This document shows, piece by piece, positions 1-13,500 of a stretch of DNA of 64,000 nt (its first letter is position 1; each line of letters opens with the position of its first letter). The translations under genes and the position numbers were made by a program. The notes beneath the pieces are model-generated. The model worked only from the letters and a program-made list of their open reading frames with translations. It was not told the DNA's origin and made no database searches. The stretch spans positions 806,001-870,000 of the forward strand of contig VZRS01010750.1 of NCBI GenBank assembly GCA_013398055.1. The letters are read 5' to 3'. This DNA comes from Ifrita kowaldi. Taxonomy: Eukaryota > Chordata > Aves > Passeriformes > Cinclosomatidae.

Positions 1-3000
1 TGATTGTTTGATAAACAAGAATATTTTATGGTAATCTCTGTATTTACAAACACAAGGATGGGTCAAATGTCTGCTCTTGGAAATTTTTTTTCTAGCAGAA
101 ATCTCCTTTAAAGCCTAGCAGTTATAAAATGCTTGTGCTAAAAATAACTTACAAAAAGGGCTGTATGCATCCATGCTCTTTCTCTCACAAAATTTAGTAT
201 TTTGCAAATATTGCTGGGTTTTAGATCACTCTATTTTTGCAAGGTAATGTAAATTCATTTATATCAAATCGCAGAACCTGTAAATCTCAAAAACCACTTA
301 ACTTTAGGCACATCTGGGAAAGATTGCAAATGTAATGTCTGATGCTGAAAACTCAAAGGCACCAAAACTGAAGAGGATGTCAAAGACATCTACTTGAGTA
401 ACTTTGGTGGCAATATGTCCAAGTACACATATACAGATGGATATATGGTAACCATTCATGACATTTTCCTTGTATACACCACTTTAGGTAACAAAATGTC
501 ATTGGTGAATGTAAGAAAAATTTACAAAGCCATCATTGAAATATATTGACAAAATTTGATGTTACATCTGTAATCTGTCATTATTTTTATATACTTTACA
601 GATCAAGTTATAAGTAAGGACATAGAATTAAAAAATCTATCCTGATTGCTTGGAAAAGGTATTTGCATTTCCCACATCCTGCCTGTGAGAGGTTGCATGC
701 TGCGTAGCTTTTTTCATTATTTTAGAAAAATACAGATAGATGAAAGACAGGATCAAAAGGCCAAGAAATATTCCTCTAACTACCATGGTCCACATCCCAT
801 AGTTTCATTTCACTCAAAATTCTCATTGTCTTCAGTTCTGCAGCAGAAATTTAATGGAATTAGGGAGAATTCTGCCTACTAGGACTATGCAAAAGCCAAG
901 CCACCTCTGCAGTGCTTGCCTGTTTTGGTTGCATTATGTGTTTTGGAAAGTCGACGTTATTGATCTAAAAGACCTTTATAAAAGTTACCACTGTAACCAG
1001 AGGTTGAGTCCAGCTCTGAATCTGTAGTGCAAAATAGCCCATAACAATTAGAATTGAATATCCTGAAAGACAGCAGTTTTGTGTAACACATTAGAAAAGT
1101 CCATTAATACAGGAAAACACTGAACAAGACTTGACATAATGATCTTCTCAAATTTGATATGACATTTTTTTGTTTAGAAAAAAGCTATCTTGGATTACCC
1201 TGCCCTTTCACAATATTTTCTGCATCCAGCTGCTAAGGTACTTGTTGTTAGTTCTGATGTTTTGCAGTGAGGATTCTGTGTATACTTCTAACAGTTTTGC
1301 TGTTAATTTGCTATTGAAACAACAAATTATGTCATTAATCAACTATATCACATCTTATAATATGTTAATTTTAATATCTAATGTATGAACAAGTTCAGGA
1401 GTTAAGTCTAAGTCTTGCTAGAGTGCTCCAAAATAAGACTAATGGGATGAGTAAGAGAAATGCTAATTCCAAAATTGCAAATTGCAAGCTTTGATGCAGC
1501 TGATGACTCGGGAACATTACCACTCATTTTAATGTTGTGTGTAGGCAAAAATAATTACTGTTCCCAATATAGAGGCCTTGGGAAAATATCACCCATTTGA
1601 AAAGGGACCTACTATATCAGAAGATTGATATCTATGTTTCCTACCTATGTTTCCATGGTAACATTGCCATTGTCTAGAGACATGAGTACTCCCTATTTGA
1701 GTAATGTTGCCTGGTGTTAACAGGGAGCAGGTAACATGCCATCACATGCTGTGTTCCTCTCCATACCAGATGTTCAATCACCATTATTAAAATAATATTT
1801 TAATGGTAAAAATAATAAAAATTATGATCAATAAGTTACTAACAATCTACTTCTTTTAGCTGGGTTGTTATTAGACGAGGTTGATGGCAGCAAGATCCAG
1901 TCATCATTGTTTTTAGGCCCATCTGGGCGCTGTGGTACTTCCAACTTTGCCTGTACTGTAAATTATTTGAAGCAAGATTCGTTTCTAAGGGTTAGAGAAT
2001 AAGTGATTTCCCATCCTCATTTATTTTTTGGTGTCTCATCCTACAGGTATGCTGGTTTTGATGGGGGCAGTGATTTTCAGCTGTAGACACTTGTATTGTA
2101 AAAATGTAGAATCAGGGTGCCACAGCTGAGTTCACTAATTCTTCTGCACAGTGATCAGAGGTCAACACCTTCTGTTCAACATGAGTCTCAGCTGTAGGAG
2201 AAGCAGTGATAAGTTAGATGTGCTATTATTGTCACCAACATTTAGCTAACCATCGCTTTCCAAAAAGAATTTAAAACTTAGCCATAAATTGCTTGGATAT
2301 GTACAACAGAGAAATATAGTGAAGAGGGTGAGAGAGAAACATACCATTCTTCATCCTACTCGTAATCCTGCACAGCTTTCTCCACTTCCTTGTTACCTAA
2401 TATAGTAGGGAGAGCTTAGCATCTCATGGCTGCTGCTACCTCCTTCCCACAGCCCTCCAGACTCCTTAGCTCTTACAGCCTGAAAGCATGATGCTTAAGA
2501 AAATATACCTGCTGCTGCCTTTCTTTTCTCTCTAGTGTGGCCAAACATTTTAAATGGGATTGGCTGATTGATAAAGTGAGGCACTATGGATTTATGCTAG
2601 ACACCACAAAGTGTTGAATGTTGATAACATTCAACCAGTATTCCATTATATATTGTCAAATGTTTCCTTTTTGTGACCAGGGAGGTCTGAATAACAGAAA
2701 ATTTCTCCTTTGAAGAAGCCGTTGTTGCCTTATTGTCCTTTGTTAAAAGATGAGCACACCCTAGTTTGATTGGCAAAGCACAAAATCAGACAGAATGTAC
2801 TTACCTGGGCCCACTTTTTCAATAAACTTCTGGCTGTTGTTGTTTCCACACACTAGGTAGTATGGAGATGACTTCTCTTCATGTGAAGTTCTTCAGGGGA
2901 GGTAGCGACTTCTTTTGCTGCTGTTCACAGGAGGCACAGGCACAGGTTTTGTGGGTTTTTTCCAACGCCACAGCTCAACATGTGTTTGGTAGTATTTAGT

Positions 3001-6000
3001 GACTTATGAGAAAGGGTCTCTTCCCTAAACACATGGCCAAATCTACATGGCTGAGCAATGTCAAAATCCAGAGCTTTGGATTCTGACCTAGCTCGGCTGT
3101 GCAGTGTCATTTAGAGCAGTGTCCCTGAGCTGTAGGCAAGGAAACACAGAACCGGAGTCTGTAGCTTTGTTTACCTCTTCACAAGGAAAATAAAGCAACA
3201 TTAGAAATAGATCCAGGATAAGTACGTGGAATAAGTACATGTCGCAAAAAAACCCAACCAAACAAATAGAAGAAGGCTCAGCAGCAAATAGCGATCTTAT
3301 ATGTGAAATGAAGCGATAGTCCCACAAGTGGTTGTATTCATCATGACACAGAGTGAACTTGGTGGAGCTCGAGGAGTTTATGTACAGGCACATACAGTAA
3401 TGTGTTCCCAAAATGTTAACAAGGACCTCACTCGCACTTTTCACCTCGGCCACTTTTCACCTTGGCCACAGCACGTCCCCAAGAAGAAGGGAGCATGGCC
3501 ATCTGCCAGAGGCACTGGGGAGGCACTGAGAGCAGGCACTGGGGAGAGCAGCTGCCCAGAGAAGGGTGCTGGCCTGGGATCCCCTACCAGACCCTGAGAA
3601 AGGAGTTGGCAAATGAAAAGATGCTACGATGGGGAGAAGCAAGCAAAGAGTCATTGAAGGAGTGTTTTTGCCACAGGCAGCAGCTTGATTATCATGTCCT
3701 TTCCACTGGCTCCTCTCCAGGGTGAGAGCTCAGCATGACCTGCGCTGGGCAGAGTGCAGGGGAGTGGTGGGTCAAGTCTCAGACACAAGGCACAAGGAGT
3801 TGCGTATGATTTGCTGTGGGATGAGGCATGACTTGTGCCAAGAGGGCCCAGTGACACATGGGAATGGAGCAACCCCAGTGTGCTCGTTTGGCCAAAATCT
3901 AGCAATATATCCTCTGAGAGAAAACCAGGTTACAACCACCCTTCCCACCACCAGGTTCGGGAAAAAGGAAATTTTCCTCGAAGGAAAGTGAAAGATCTGA
4001 AAACTATTTATTTAACAAACACACCAGGAAAGGATAATAATGCTAAATAATAAAATCTCTCACTGTAGAGAGAAACCTGGGAAGATTTCAGAGTCTTTCT
4101 GTAGGCGTGGTCTCTCTCCTCCTCGGAGCTGGGTTGGTGAGGGCCCACCCCCTCGGCCCTCTGGGAAGATTCTCCCGATGTGTTCTGATGTTGTTGAAGC
4201 AGTCCAGAAGAGAAGAAGGGAAAAAAACAAAATCCCAGGAAACAAAGTTCAACTTTCCGTCTCACGCCGGGGAGAGAAGCGCAAAAAAACCCCAAAAAAA
4301 CTAGCTGAAGAAGCAAACAGGATGCTCCCCCCGTGCTACTGCAGCCAGAGCACGCAGAGGAGTCAATCTCCGTGTCCTTGAGACACTGCTTTGAAAAGTT
4401 CGCTTGGTCCTTTTTTTTTTCCTTCCCTCTCAAGCTCAGTTTAAAGGCACAGAAAAGGCGCAAAATTAATTGTTTGGCATAAAGCCTTGATAGGGGATAT
4501 ACATGATGGAGTCACCCCAAGACACCCAGGAAAGAATCCTACACAGCAGCAAACTGGCCACAGGGATCAATGCATTTAGAGATTTCTTTCCTGTAGTTTT
4601 GGACTTTACAAGACTCCATGAACTAGTTCATATTTCAGAGCTATGGTATTTGATTCTGAGATGGAAGATAAAGTCCTTCACTTGCCTGTCTGCCCTACTG
4701 GTCTTTCATTGGAGGCACACAGTGCTACAAAGTCCTAAAGAGTGAAAAAGATGGTTGTACTGTCTGACTTTTTTAGCTTGCCTTGGGATTGCTCAACACT
4801 TCAACTCAAACAGAATGAAAGGTCTGGTGTCTGGTTACGGGATTCAGAAGGATACACCACTGCCCAAAATTATTATGTTTTGCTGTCTGACACACAGGAA
4901 AGGAGGAGCTTACTGCTTTCTACAGCCCTACCATGGTCCCAGAGAGCCAGGGGAGAAAACTCCCTTGTTCCTATTCCACTACAGTCTGATGCAGGGGTAG
5001 ATGTGACTTTCACCAATAATGATAAAGCGGTGCCTGAATCATAAAATTTATCTCAACAGCCTTGATTGCTACTTCTGAAATACACAGAATGCTCAATCAT
5101 GTTATGATAAAACACTTCGGTACAGCAGCATCCCCAGGCACATCTCAGGCAGCATTGCAACAAACTCTGTACAAACATGAATTTAGGCACTGCCTGACCC
5201 ACGAGCTCCTATTTTAAGTAGACCTGAAGAGGTAGAAAGAAAAGCAGAGGGTCACAGGTAAAGGAATTTATTTTCCCTGGCCTGTAGTGATCTAAGGTTC
5301 AATGCCTTACTAATAGAGCCCCCCCTTTTAAATAATGACTAACATGCAGGAAGATGATTCTCACATGTTTTTTCAAGCAACAAATCACAATAAATTAAGC
5401 TTGATGCTAGTATGTGCATGAAAAGCCTCAATTAAATTCCAAACACATTTTGCTTACAAAACTATTTACATACATAATTTTCTTCAGGTTTTTGGTTTTT
5501 CTGTTAAAAATCAGTCACACTCAAAATATTTATTTTCTCTTTAATGGAAAATTGTGGAGTCACAACCCTGAGTGGAGATCAGCAAGCAGATCTCTCTAAG
5601 CTGCCATGCCCTGTAAATAGAGGCAGGGGTGCTGGCCAGAAAGTTGAACTGCTTTGCAGAAGATTTTGCAAGAAAAAAGGTCTCTGCATCAGTCCCAAGA
5701 AGCCCAGACCTGGCAGATTACATAGGATGTTGCAGTCAACGGAGAAGGAACTGGGAAATACATTTTTCACATGTATGTCACACTCACAGAAACCAGCACT
5801 TAACATGTGCAGCTTCAATACCACCCTGATGGTTGGGATAACTTAGGATGGTTGGTACAGCACAGCCCACCAAGCGCCTTGCTGCCCTTTAATTCTGCTG
5901 TGAGACCCCATGGGCCAGAGGCAGGCACAGATGGGAGGGAGATGTACTGCACCAACACATACAGCCATCTGTGTTAGTCCCTGAGAGCTCAGAGCAGGGG

Positions 6001-6648
6001 CACAAATACCCTTATCAGTGTATCAGTGTCTGTATTTGGGCATCAGTTTGCTGTCCCACTGGCAATTTCCTATTCAGCTTTACAACATGACAGTTCTGGC
6101 CAGGCCCTTGTGCCCACTGCTATTTTTCCACCAGCTGCATGTTGAAAATTACTCCTTACTATTACACTGAGCCAAAGAAATTCACAGGTGATACAAGAAG
6201 TTCCATGAATAAAAAAGCAAACTAGAAAGGCAGCAGAAATTGTAGTGTGGTATCTTAGAAGACTCACACCAGAGAATGAGCTATTTTATGCTTGCTGGGT
6301 TAATCCCAGCAACAATGTCCCTTTGTTTGCAGCTCCTATGGAGAGCACTTTCCACTGTACACACTGCACACATGGTGGACAGACACAATTTCAGCCTCAT
6401 TGCAAATCCTGGGGAAGGTCCTTGTTGATCTTGGTGACCTTCAGGTTCCTTGCTCTTTTTGGAGATGGTATGGTTGGACAATACCTGGATAACTCCACAT
6501 GCTTTTTGTTTTAGTGTGTCCCCCGGAGATTTTTATATGGCAAATACTTAAAGCACAGCACCACTGAGACACAATCATCTCCTGATTTGCAGGTGGCTGC
6601 TGAGCTGATTGCAGTGCAGTTTGGGTACAAAGTACCCTGGAGAAATCA

Positions 6649-6664
6649 CAAAAAAAAAAAAAAA
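6649..6664 (+). repeat. Poly(A) homopolymer
   Basis: About 16 A residues in a row. The preceding sequence was examined for a retroposed gene or LINE tail and none was recognised. Confidence 0.9.
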
Positions 6665-8335
6665 GGCCAGGAAAGCTTTAAATTTGACATTAGACTAAGA
6701 GAATTGGGCATAATAAACTTTTAAGAGCTATCCCACTTTGTCAGAAGGATGAAACAGCAGGTCAGTGATGACAGGACATGAACAGGACAACTAAAGGAGG
6801 CTGGTTTCCATGGAGGTCATCTATGAAATGGTGGCTGGTGTCCAGAAAGTGCTATGCTGGACACAGCCTATGACCTGATGCTGTTCCCAAGCACAGATCA
6901 GTATTACTGTTTTTCTGTGGAAATCACATTCTAAATATCAAAAGGAACATGAGGACAAGACAAAATATAAATTAATTTACTCCACTCAAGGCTGGATTTT
7001 GGTAATGACATGAGCAGGGTGTTATAAACTAGAAATGATATGATGGTGCAGAGCAATGATTCATTTGCTCAGCAGAGATTACAAACAAAGGAGACCTCTG
7101 GCTTTGCTGCTGTTGCTGGCCAGTGCCAGGATAAACAGTGATGAACATGTCCATTGACACAAAGAAAAGAAACATGTAAAGAGAAGGATTTGCAGAACAG
7201 ACTCTCTGCCTTCCTCTGCTGAATATTCCTGCCAGCAGTTCTGGGTGCAAGAAAACCCTGTAGGCTTTATCTCTGCGCTGTACTGCTGCTGTGTCATTGC
7301 AAGTGATGCCAACACACACGGTTCTGACTTGAAATCAGGTTCAGACACTAAAGCCTGGTTTTGTCTGCTGAGGGCTCCCTGTCAGTCTCTAAAACCTCGA
7401 GCTCTGCCTCCCTGGTGTTGATGTTGTGCCTTTCAAGGGTGATGTTTATGCCCTATCTTGAGCTAGAAGAATACCACCTCCGTAACAGCCCCACTTAAGT
7501 CCTAACAACTTCTCCTCCTTCCCTGCTTTGGGGATGGTTAAGGGAAACTACTGAACCCTTCCCATTGTGCAGGTGCCCAGCACTTCTGGAAGGAGGCCAT
7601 CAGTGACAAAAAACGACATCGCTCATTCTGACTGGGTTGTAGCATCCCAAGGCACAGACCAGGGACACTTCCAGGGCATATGGCCCTAGGAGCTCTGCAA
7701 AAATCAAGAGCTCTGGTGGGAATGGTATCTTTGGTGCTTGGAGAAGAGACAGCACTGATGCAAAGGAGTGCCTATGGTGTGACACTGATCCTTGAGTGGT
7801 GACACTTCTTGTCATGATACAGTGTTTTATGAAGCTTTGCTTTATTCAAATGTGTTTCTTGGATTTGTCTTCAAAACACGGACTCGAGGACAAATGCTAC
7901 AACAAACATGCCAATTATAAGGGATAAATACTCAAAAGATTTAAAGATTTCTTTTGGCAGAGAAAGCACCTGCTAATTTTAAACTATTTGAGGGATACGA
8001 GACCCTCCTGTTCACATTGTTAGATTGAACCACGAGTTGATTACTGAACAGCTCTTTTGGTTTTAAGCAGCTACAGACCCATAAATATTTCTGCCAAGGC
8101 TTGTCATCTCCACAGCAGTTCCCACCACTGTTCAACCATACCAGCAGCAGTTCCACAAAGGTTTGCAAGGACAGTGTTTGTGTCATCCAGCCAAGCTCAG
8201 GCAAGGAGCTGTGTCATAGCATTTGTTCTTTCCACTCAGTGAGATTTGCAGAGTAGCCACTGCAGAGTGGCCCTTTTGTCAGGGCAGACACCCACCCACC
8301 CACCATCCATCCCAAGCTGGAGCTGGGGCAGTTCA

Positions 8336-8385
8336 TGGGATGTCTCACTCTGCTGAGCTGTGTACTGAGCTAGTGAGACATCCCA
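8336..8385 (+). repeat. Perfect 14-bp inverted repeat (hairpin-capable)
   Basis: 'tgggatgtctcact' at 8336-8349 is matched by its exact reverse complement at 8372-8385, with a 22-base loop. No transposon termini, terminator role or small-RNA precursor features beyond the stem were recognised. Confidence 0.85.
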
Positions 8386-9861
8386 CCCCAGTCCTGACCC
8401 CCCTCTTAAAGTCATCATTATCTGAACCCAAATAGTAGCTGAGCTCCGAGTGTTGTTTAGCTGTGTTTAACTTTTCCATAATAGACATTTTAAAACAAGC
8501 TCCTGATTTCAATGCAGAGTTAAAGATCATTCAAGAGTCACATGGCGAGACCCAGTGCCCATGGTCCCCCTCCCTCCCTCAGCTCCTTGGGATGCATGTG
8601 GTTCTGCACTATGGATGACTTTTCCACTGCATTTACTGGAATGACCCCGTCCTCCACCACTGCCCAAGTGCTCTGTTAACAAACTCAAATAACAGCAATA
8701 AATCTTTCTAGGGTCCAGCACCAGTGCTGCCAAGCCACCTGTCTTTGCATGATGTGAAATTAATGGTGCACTTAGAGCACTAGAAACCTAGAGGTATTGT
8801 GCAATACCTCCTTTCCTGACATACTGGTGTATAGAGCTTACACTTAACCACCTTGGCTGTTCCTCCTCAGAAATCCTCCTCAGCGCAGAAGCCATTTAAA
8901 AAATTGCTCAACCCACCTCAGGCCTGAGTTGCCAGTGTTGTTTGCACACAGAATTCCTTTGCCAGTTATCAGCACTTACTCAGTATTACTCACTCTGAGG
9001 CAGCTAAGAGAGGGAACAGGACAGTCAGCATGAAGCACAGCAAAATATACTGTGTTTATTGAGGACCAGAGCCTGCCTGCTCCCGCTGGGCTACTCCCAC
9101 TGCCCACAGCAAGGGTGTGAGGATGGGGTCTCTGGTTTGATCCCGTCCCATCACACTAGCCCTGCAGAGAGGGAGGTGGCAGCTGCCCTGAAGACCTGCA
9201 TTCTTCAGGGTCTTGGTGGGGAAAGAGTTAATGTGGAAAAACAGAATATGCACAGCAATGTGCAGAACAGCAGAAGAAAGTCTGCTCCTTTTTCAAGTGG
9301 ACAGAGGTTTTTTCGCAGGGGGCTAACTGATCAAGACTGGAAAAAGATATTGGGAATAAAGAAAAGGGTGTGAATGGCCACACAAGTACTAGTCAATTTT
9401 TTCCCAGTGGAAGACTGTTTTTTCAGTTAAACAATGCCATTCATGTTAACACTGAAAGTTTCCATGGAAACATGAGTATGGCAGAAGCATTTTATTTTGG
9501 GAAAGAAAAACCTCCAGAAGCCTCTAAGGAAGATGAAATATTTCAATCTGTTTTATTACTTTTTTTTTTAAATTTCAACAGTGAGTTTTAAAAATGTAGT
9601 GTTTTTCTTTTACTTCAGGATAATATTTTTCAAAATATTTGAGGCTTTTCTTAGTGGAAATGCAAAAGTCAATGTGAAATATCCTTATGGACAAACATGG
9701 TGGGTTTTCAGCATCTTCATTTACTTTGTGAAAATTTCATGGTGCTGTTCTTCAATTAGATAAAGAAATTCCCCAATACAGATATTCTGAATCTGTTCTT
9801 AATCTACGTCCTGCTTCAGGATGGGATCAAAAAACAAATTAGATTTGTGTTTAATTTTAAC

Positions 9862-10507
9862 CTGTTATCCAGCACTGTGTCCAGGTGGCCAAGAAGGCCA
9901 GTGGCATCCTGGCCTGTATCATCAATAGTGTGGCCAGCAGGACCAGGGCACTTGTCCCCCTGTACTGGGCACTGGTGAGGCCTCACCTCGAGTGCTGTGT
10001 CCAGTTCTGGGCCCCTCAGTACAGGAAGGACATTGAGGTGCTGGAGCGTGTCCAGAGAAGGGCAATGGAGCTGCTGAAGGGTCTGGAGCACAATTCCTGT
10101 GAGGAGCAGCTGAGGGAGCTGGGGGTGTTTAGCCTGGAGAAAAGGAGGCTCAAGGGGGACCTTAGCACTCTTTACAGCTACCTGAGAGGAGGTTGTAGCC
10201 AAGTGGGGCTGGGCTCTTCTCCCAGATAGCAAGTGGCAGGACAAGAGGAAATGGCCTCAAGATGTGTCAGGGAAGGTTTCGATTGGATATTATGAAACAT
10301 TTTTCCCAGAAAGGGTTATCAAGCATCAGAACAGGCTACCCAGGGAAGTGGTGGAGTCACCATCCCTGGAGGTATTTGAAAGACATGTAGATGGGGCGTT
10401 TAGGTACATGGTTTAGTGGTGGACTTGACCGTGCCAGGTTAATGGTTGGACTCGATGGTCTTAAGGGTATTTTCCAACCTATATTATACCATTATTCTAT
10501 GATTCCA
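9862..10507 (+). mobile_element. CR1 LINE, 3' end (5'-truncated)
   Basis: The 3' part of a CR1 retroposon in sense orientation. An open frame at 9885-10229 encodes the CR1 reverse-transcriptase C-terminal region (LVPLYWALVRPHLECCVQFW, then a KDIEVLERVQRRA segment). After the frame come the typical 3' UTR words (ttggactcgatggtctt) and a terminal ATTCTATGATTCC, the CR1 3' end. The 5' end is truncated, as is usual. Non-autonomous remnant. Confidence 0.93.
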
Positions 10508-13500
10508 TGTTCCTGAATGCACCTAGGTGTGCTTTAAGTTTAGCACCTGCTTTGCATGGTCAGCAAACTGCTTCTGAAATCTGTAATTTTGTGCCTTCTG
10601 TTTCTCCTCTCACCCAGGAGTTGGCTGGGTGAGTACTTCACATCTTTCTCACTCAGCTTTCTCGTTTCTTTTCTGTTCTTTTATTTTTCCCTACTTTTCC
10701 TTTAGTTGCTATCCAAGATTTCTAGTTGTGATTCCCCTGCTTCCTCTCCTGTCCTATATTCTCTGCCACAAGTATTGGTTTTCTCTTCTTGTTTTCCTAA
10801 ATCCCAGGCCCAGTGAATCTCAAGTTATTCACACAATTGCAGTTAATGTGAAACATAAATATCTGACTCTTAAAATCCTGTGCTCTGGAGTGGGCACTCG
10901 AGCAAACCCAAGGCTTTTGGACACATCCATTACTGTGCAAGATGAAGAATACACGGCTGCCCAGTTCCCATCAGCCCTGTAGTGTATTTATTTGCTTTAA
11001 AAGGCACAAACTCTTAGGGAGCTGAAATGGAAGAATAGCAGTGACATATAAAGAAAGAAAAATATTTGCTTCCTGTGCAGATTAGCTTCATCCAAGCTTG
11101 GACTTGAAAAAGATTTTGTAACTTTTAAACAAAGCAATTCAACTGATCACATGTCTATGACAAAATGATGGCACCTAATCCACTGTAGACACCAACTTTA
11201 GACTGGTTTTGGCATAATTCACTCACTGTTCTACTGAAGACATTTACTGTTACAAGGAAAATACATTGCAAAATTATGCACAGCTTATAGCTTTATTATA
11301 AAATGCATGACCTGGGGAACTATGATTTTTCTGTAAGTTACAAATAACCTTCCACTGCAAGAAGGTGGCACTGCATAGTCTGTAAGGGAATACACCTTCC
11401 TGGCAGTCGAGAGACCTGGCAGTCCCAAAAAAGGGAGCAGAGTATGTGTTCCCCCTCTGTGCCAATGGTTCATGTCCTGCAGTGATATAGTATAATCACA
11501 CAAAACATATAATAACAATGCATAAAGCTCAACAGCCAGATTGACATGGAGAGCTTCTCAGTCAAATGGGAGGAATGAATTGTATTGCTGAAGCAGAACA
11601 GGAGTGAGAGGCACTGCTGGCTGCAGAAGGTGAGCACTTATGGATTTTCACACCCAGAGCATTTAATTCCAGGTCTAGAGAGAGCTGCAGAGCTCTAGTT
11701 AAACTGGCTGACTGCTCACTGTGTGACTGTGGTGTTCATGCCACTAGCCAACAGGGGCCTGCCTCCTCCTCCAGCAGAACACAGGACCACAAAGCACAGT
11801 GTCCTGCTTCTCAGGCACCCCTGTTGGGTGCAGTCCTTCTTTGCAGGGATCCTGCTCCATGTATACCAGGCAAATTTCTTGTTCCAGTGCCGCTGCTGGG
11901 ATGACGTGCCAGTCTTGGTCTTCTGAGTCATAAAAGCCAAATTCTATAATCTACGTTAATGTTGTTTGTAACTAGTTTAGATTTCCATCTTATGCCACTT
12001 TCCCTTATATAGATATTTTTCTTCCCTTGGTGTTTACTCTTTCTTGATGTATTTTTAGAAACCTTTTGTATTCCTTTTCTCTTCCCTGCTAAGCAGGCGC
12101 CGGTCCCTCCTGTAGGATAGTGTCCATTAGTCTGATCATCGTCTCATTTCCTCCTGTTTCAATTAATCCTTCTTGATAGGGGATGCCCAGGAATGTCCAC
12201 AGTGTTTCAGATTGGATTTCACAGTGTGAGACACCAATACTCAGAATTTGCTGGCTTCACATATTTGCTTGTCTTGTGATTGTGTCACAGCAGAGGTTCA
12301 CACTCATCTAACCCACACCACTGTAGTAGGCGTCCCCCCAAGCCATTCCCATCTGTTGTTTCAGAATCAGCAAAAATAATTTTGGATCCCCAAGTGATAG
12401 TGCCCTTCACAGTTTTAATGTTCAACACATTCCTACTAGCTGTTTCTCAAGGTCATCTTTTATTCCTTTGTGATACTCTAGTTCTGCATTGTGCTGACAA
12501 TTACAGACTACTTGTGTCTCTAGAAAAGGCCACAGGAAAAAAATACAGTATTTGCTGAAGTCTCAGAGGAAAATATTTAATTAGACGAAACCTAGTCTGA
12601 TCTTTGATAGACTCTAACAATGTACTTCAGCCCAGTAGTTTCCTTTTCAATATGCTTTACCTACTCAATGTGAAAGGCTGGTGTAGTTTTTGATCCCATT
12701 TCTATCCTCTACCTTCCTGAGTTATATTAAGCATTTCTCATTTGATGGTGCATCAAAATACCAGCTGACACTCAGTAGAATTAGGTCAGTTTGGTTCTGG
12801 GTTTTTTGGTTGGTTTTGGTTGTTGTTGGTTTCAGGGGAAATTCATTCTTCTGTCAGCCTGGGATAATGAAACTTTGTAAACCCATGTGTCTTTCTTCCT
12901 GTTCAGCAATTATTTTTATGTCTTTAATTATTCTCTCTTTTCAGTTATGCTTGTTCTTTAAATCCATGCCTACTCCTGAAGTCAGGAGTAGTGGTCCTGC
13001 CTCAGTACACTATTTTTTCCTTCCTGAAACATCATATGTGCTATTCTCTACTCATAATTGCAACATTTTGAACTTGATACCAAAACTGCGGCTACCAAAA
13101 CTGTGGTTCACTTTAACTAATTCTTCTAGAATTTAGGAGACAGAAGACCATTATTAGAGTACCTGAAGCTTTGTTTGCACTTCAAATGCTATAATTTCCT
13201 TTAGTTGCCTTGCTTGTTTCCAAACCTTATTTCATTTTTCTTATTGCAAATGAAGTCTGTGTATGAATTGAATTTTTAAGGTATTCAGTCCTTGCTCCAT
13301 TGTGGCTCCACTTCATCTTTCTTTGTTATTTTTCCTTATTATACTACTGAAAAAATGTTTTATTTTTAACTTTCATTGCAACATCTAAAATTATTATGGT
13401 TTTTGGCTTATTCTTACTTTACATCTCCACATCCTGATGTACAAAACATGGTTTTATTTGCTCATAAGAATTTGTTTGTATTCTTTAAGGACCATAGCTT

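Larger units (their letters stand above)
1..9861. other. Intergenic region, no supported gene
   Basis: I read both strands and found no exon with splice sites and family resemblance. The open frames are short, overlap on both strands and look like chance. Recorded contents are a poly(A) run near 6.65 kb, a C-rich CCCAC run near 8.29 kb, an inverted repeat at 8.34 kb and a patch at about 4.1-4.35 kb with more CpG than its surroundings. In mammals PDP1 lies on this side, tail to tail with CDH17, but none of its coding sequence was seen. Confidence 0.7.

Noticed and set aside
4008..4463. 151-codon minus-strand frame over the CpG-rich patch
   Set aside because: Low-complexity composition, overlapping frames on the other strand, no recognisable domain or splice sites.
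9816..10244. 142-codon minus-strand frame at the CR1 element
   Set aside because: Antisense shadow of the CR1 reverse-transcriptase frame.
12690..13136. 148-codon plus-strand frame
   Set aside because: Explained by the T-rich composition (F, S, L-rich protein), with no family resemblance and no splice-compatible neighbours.
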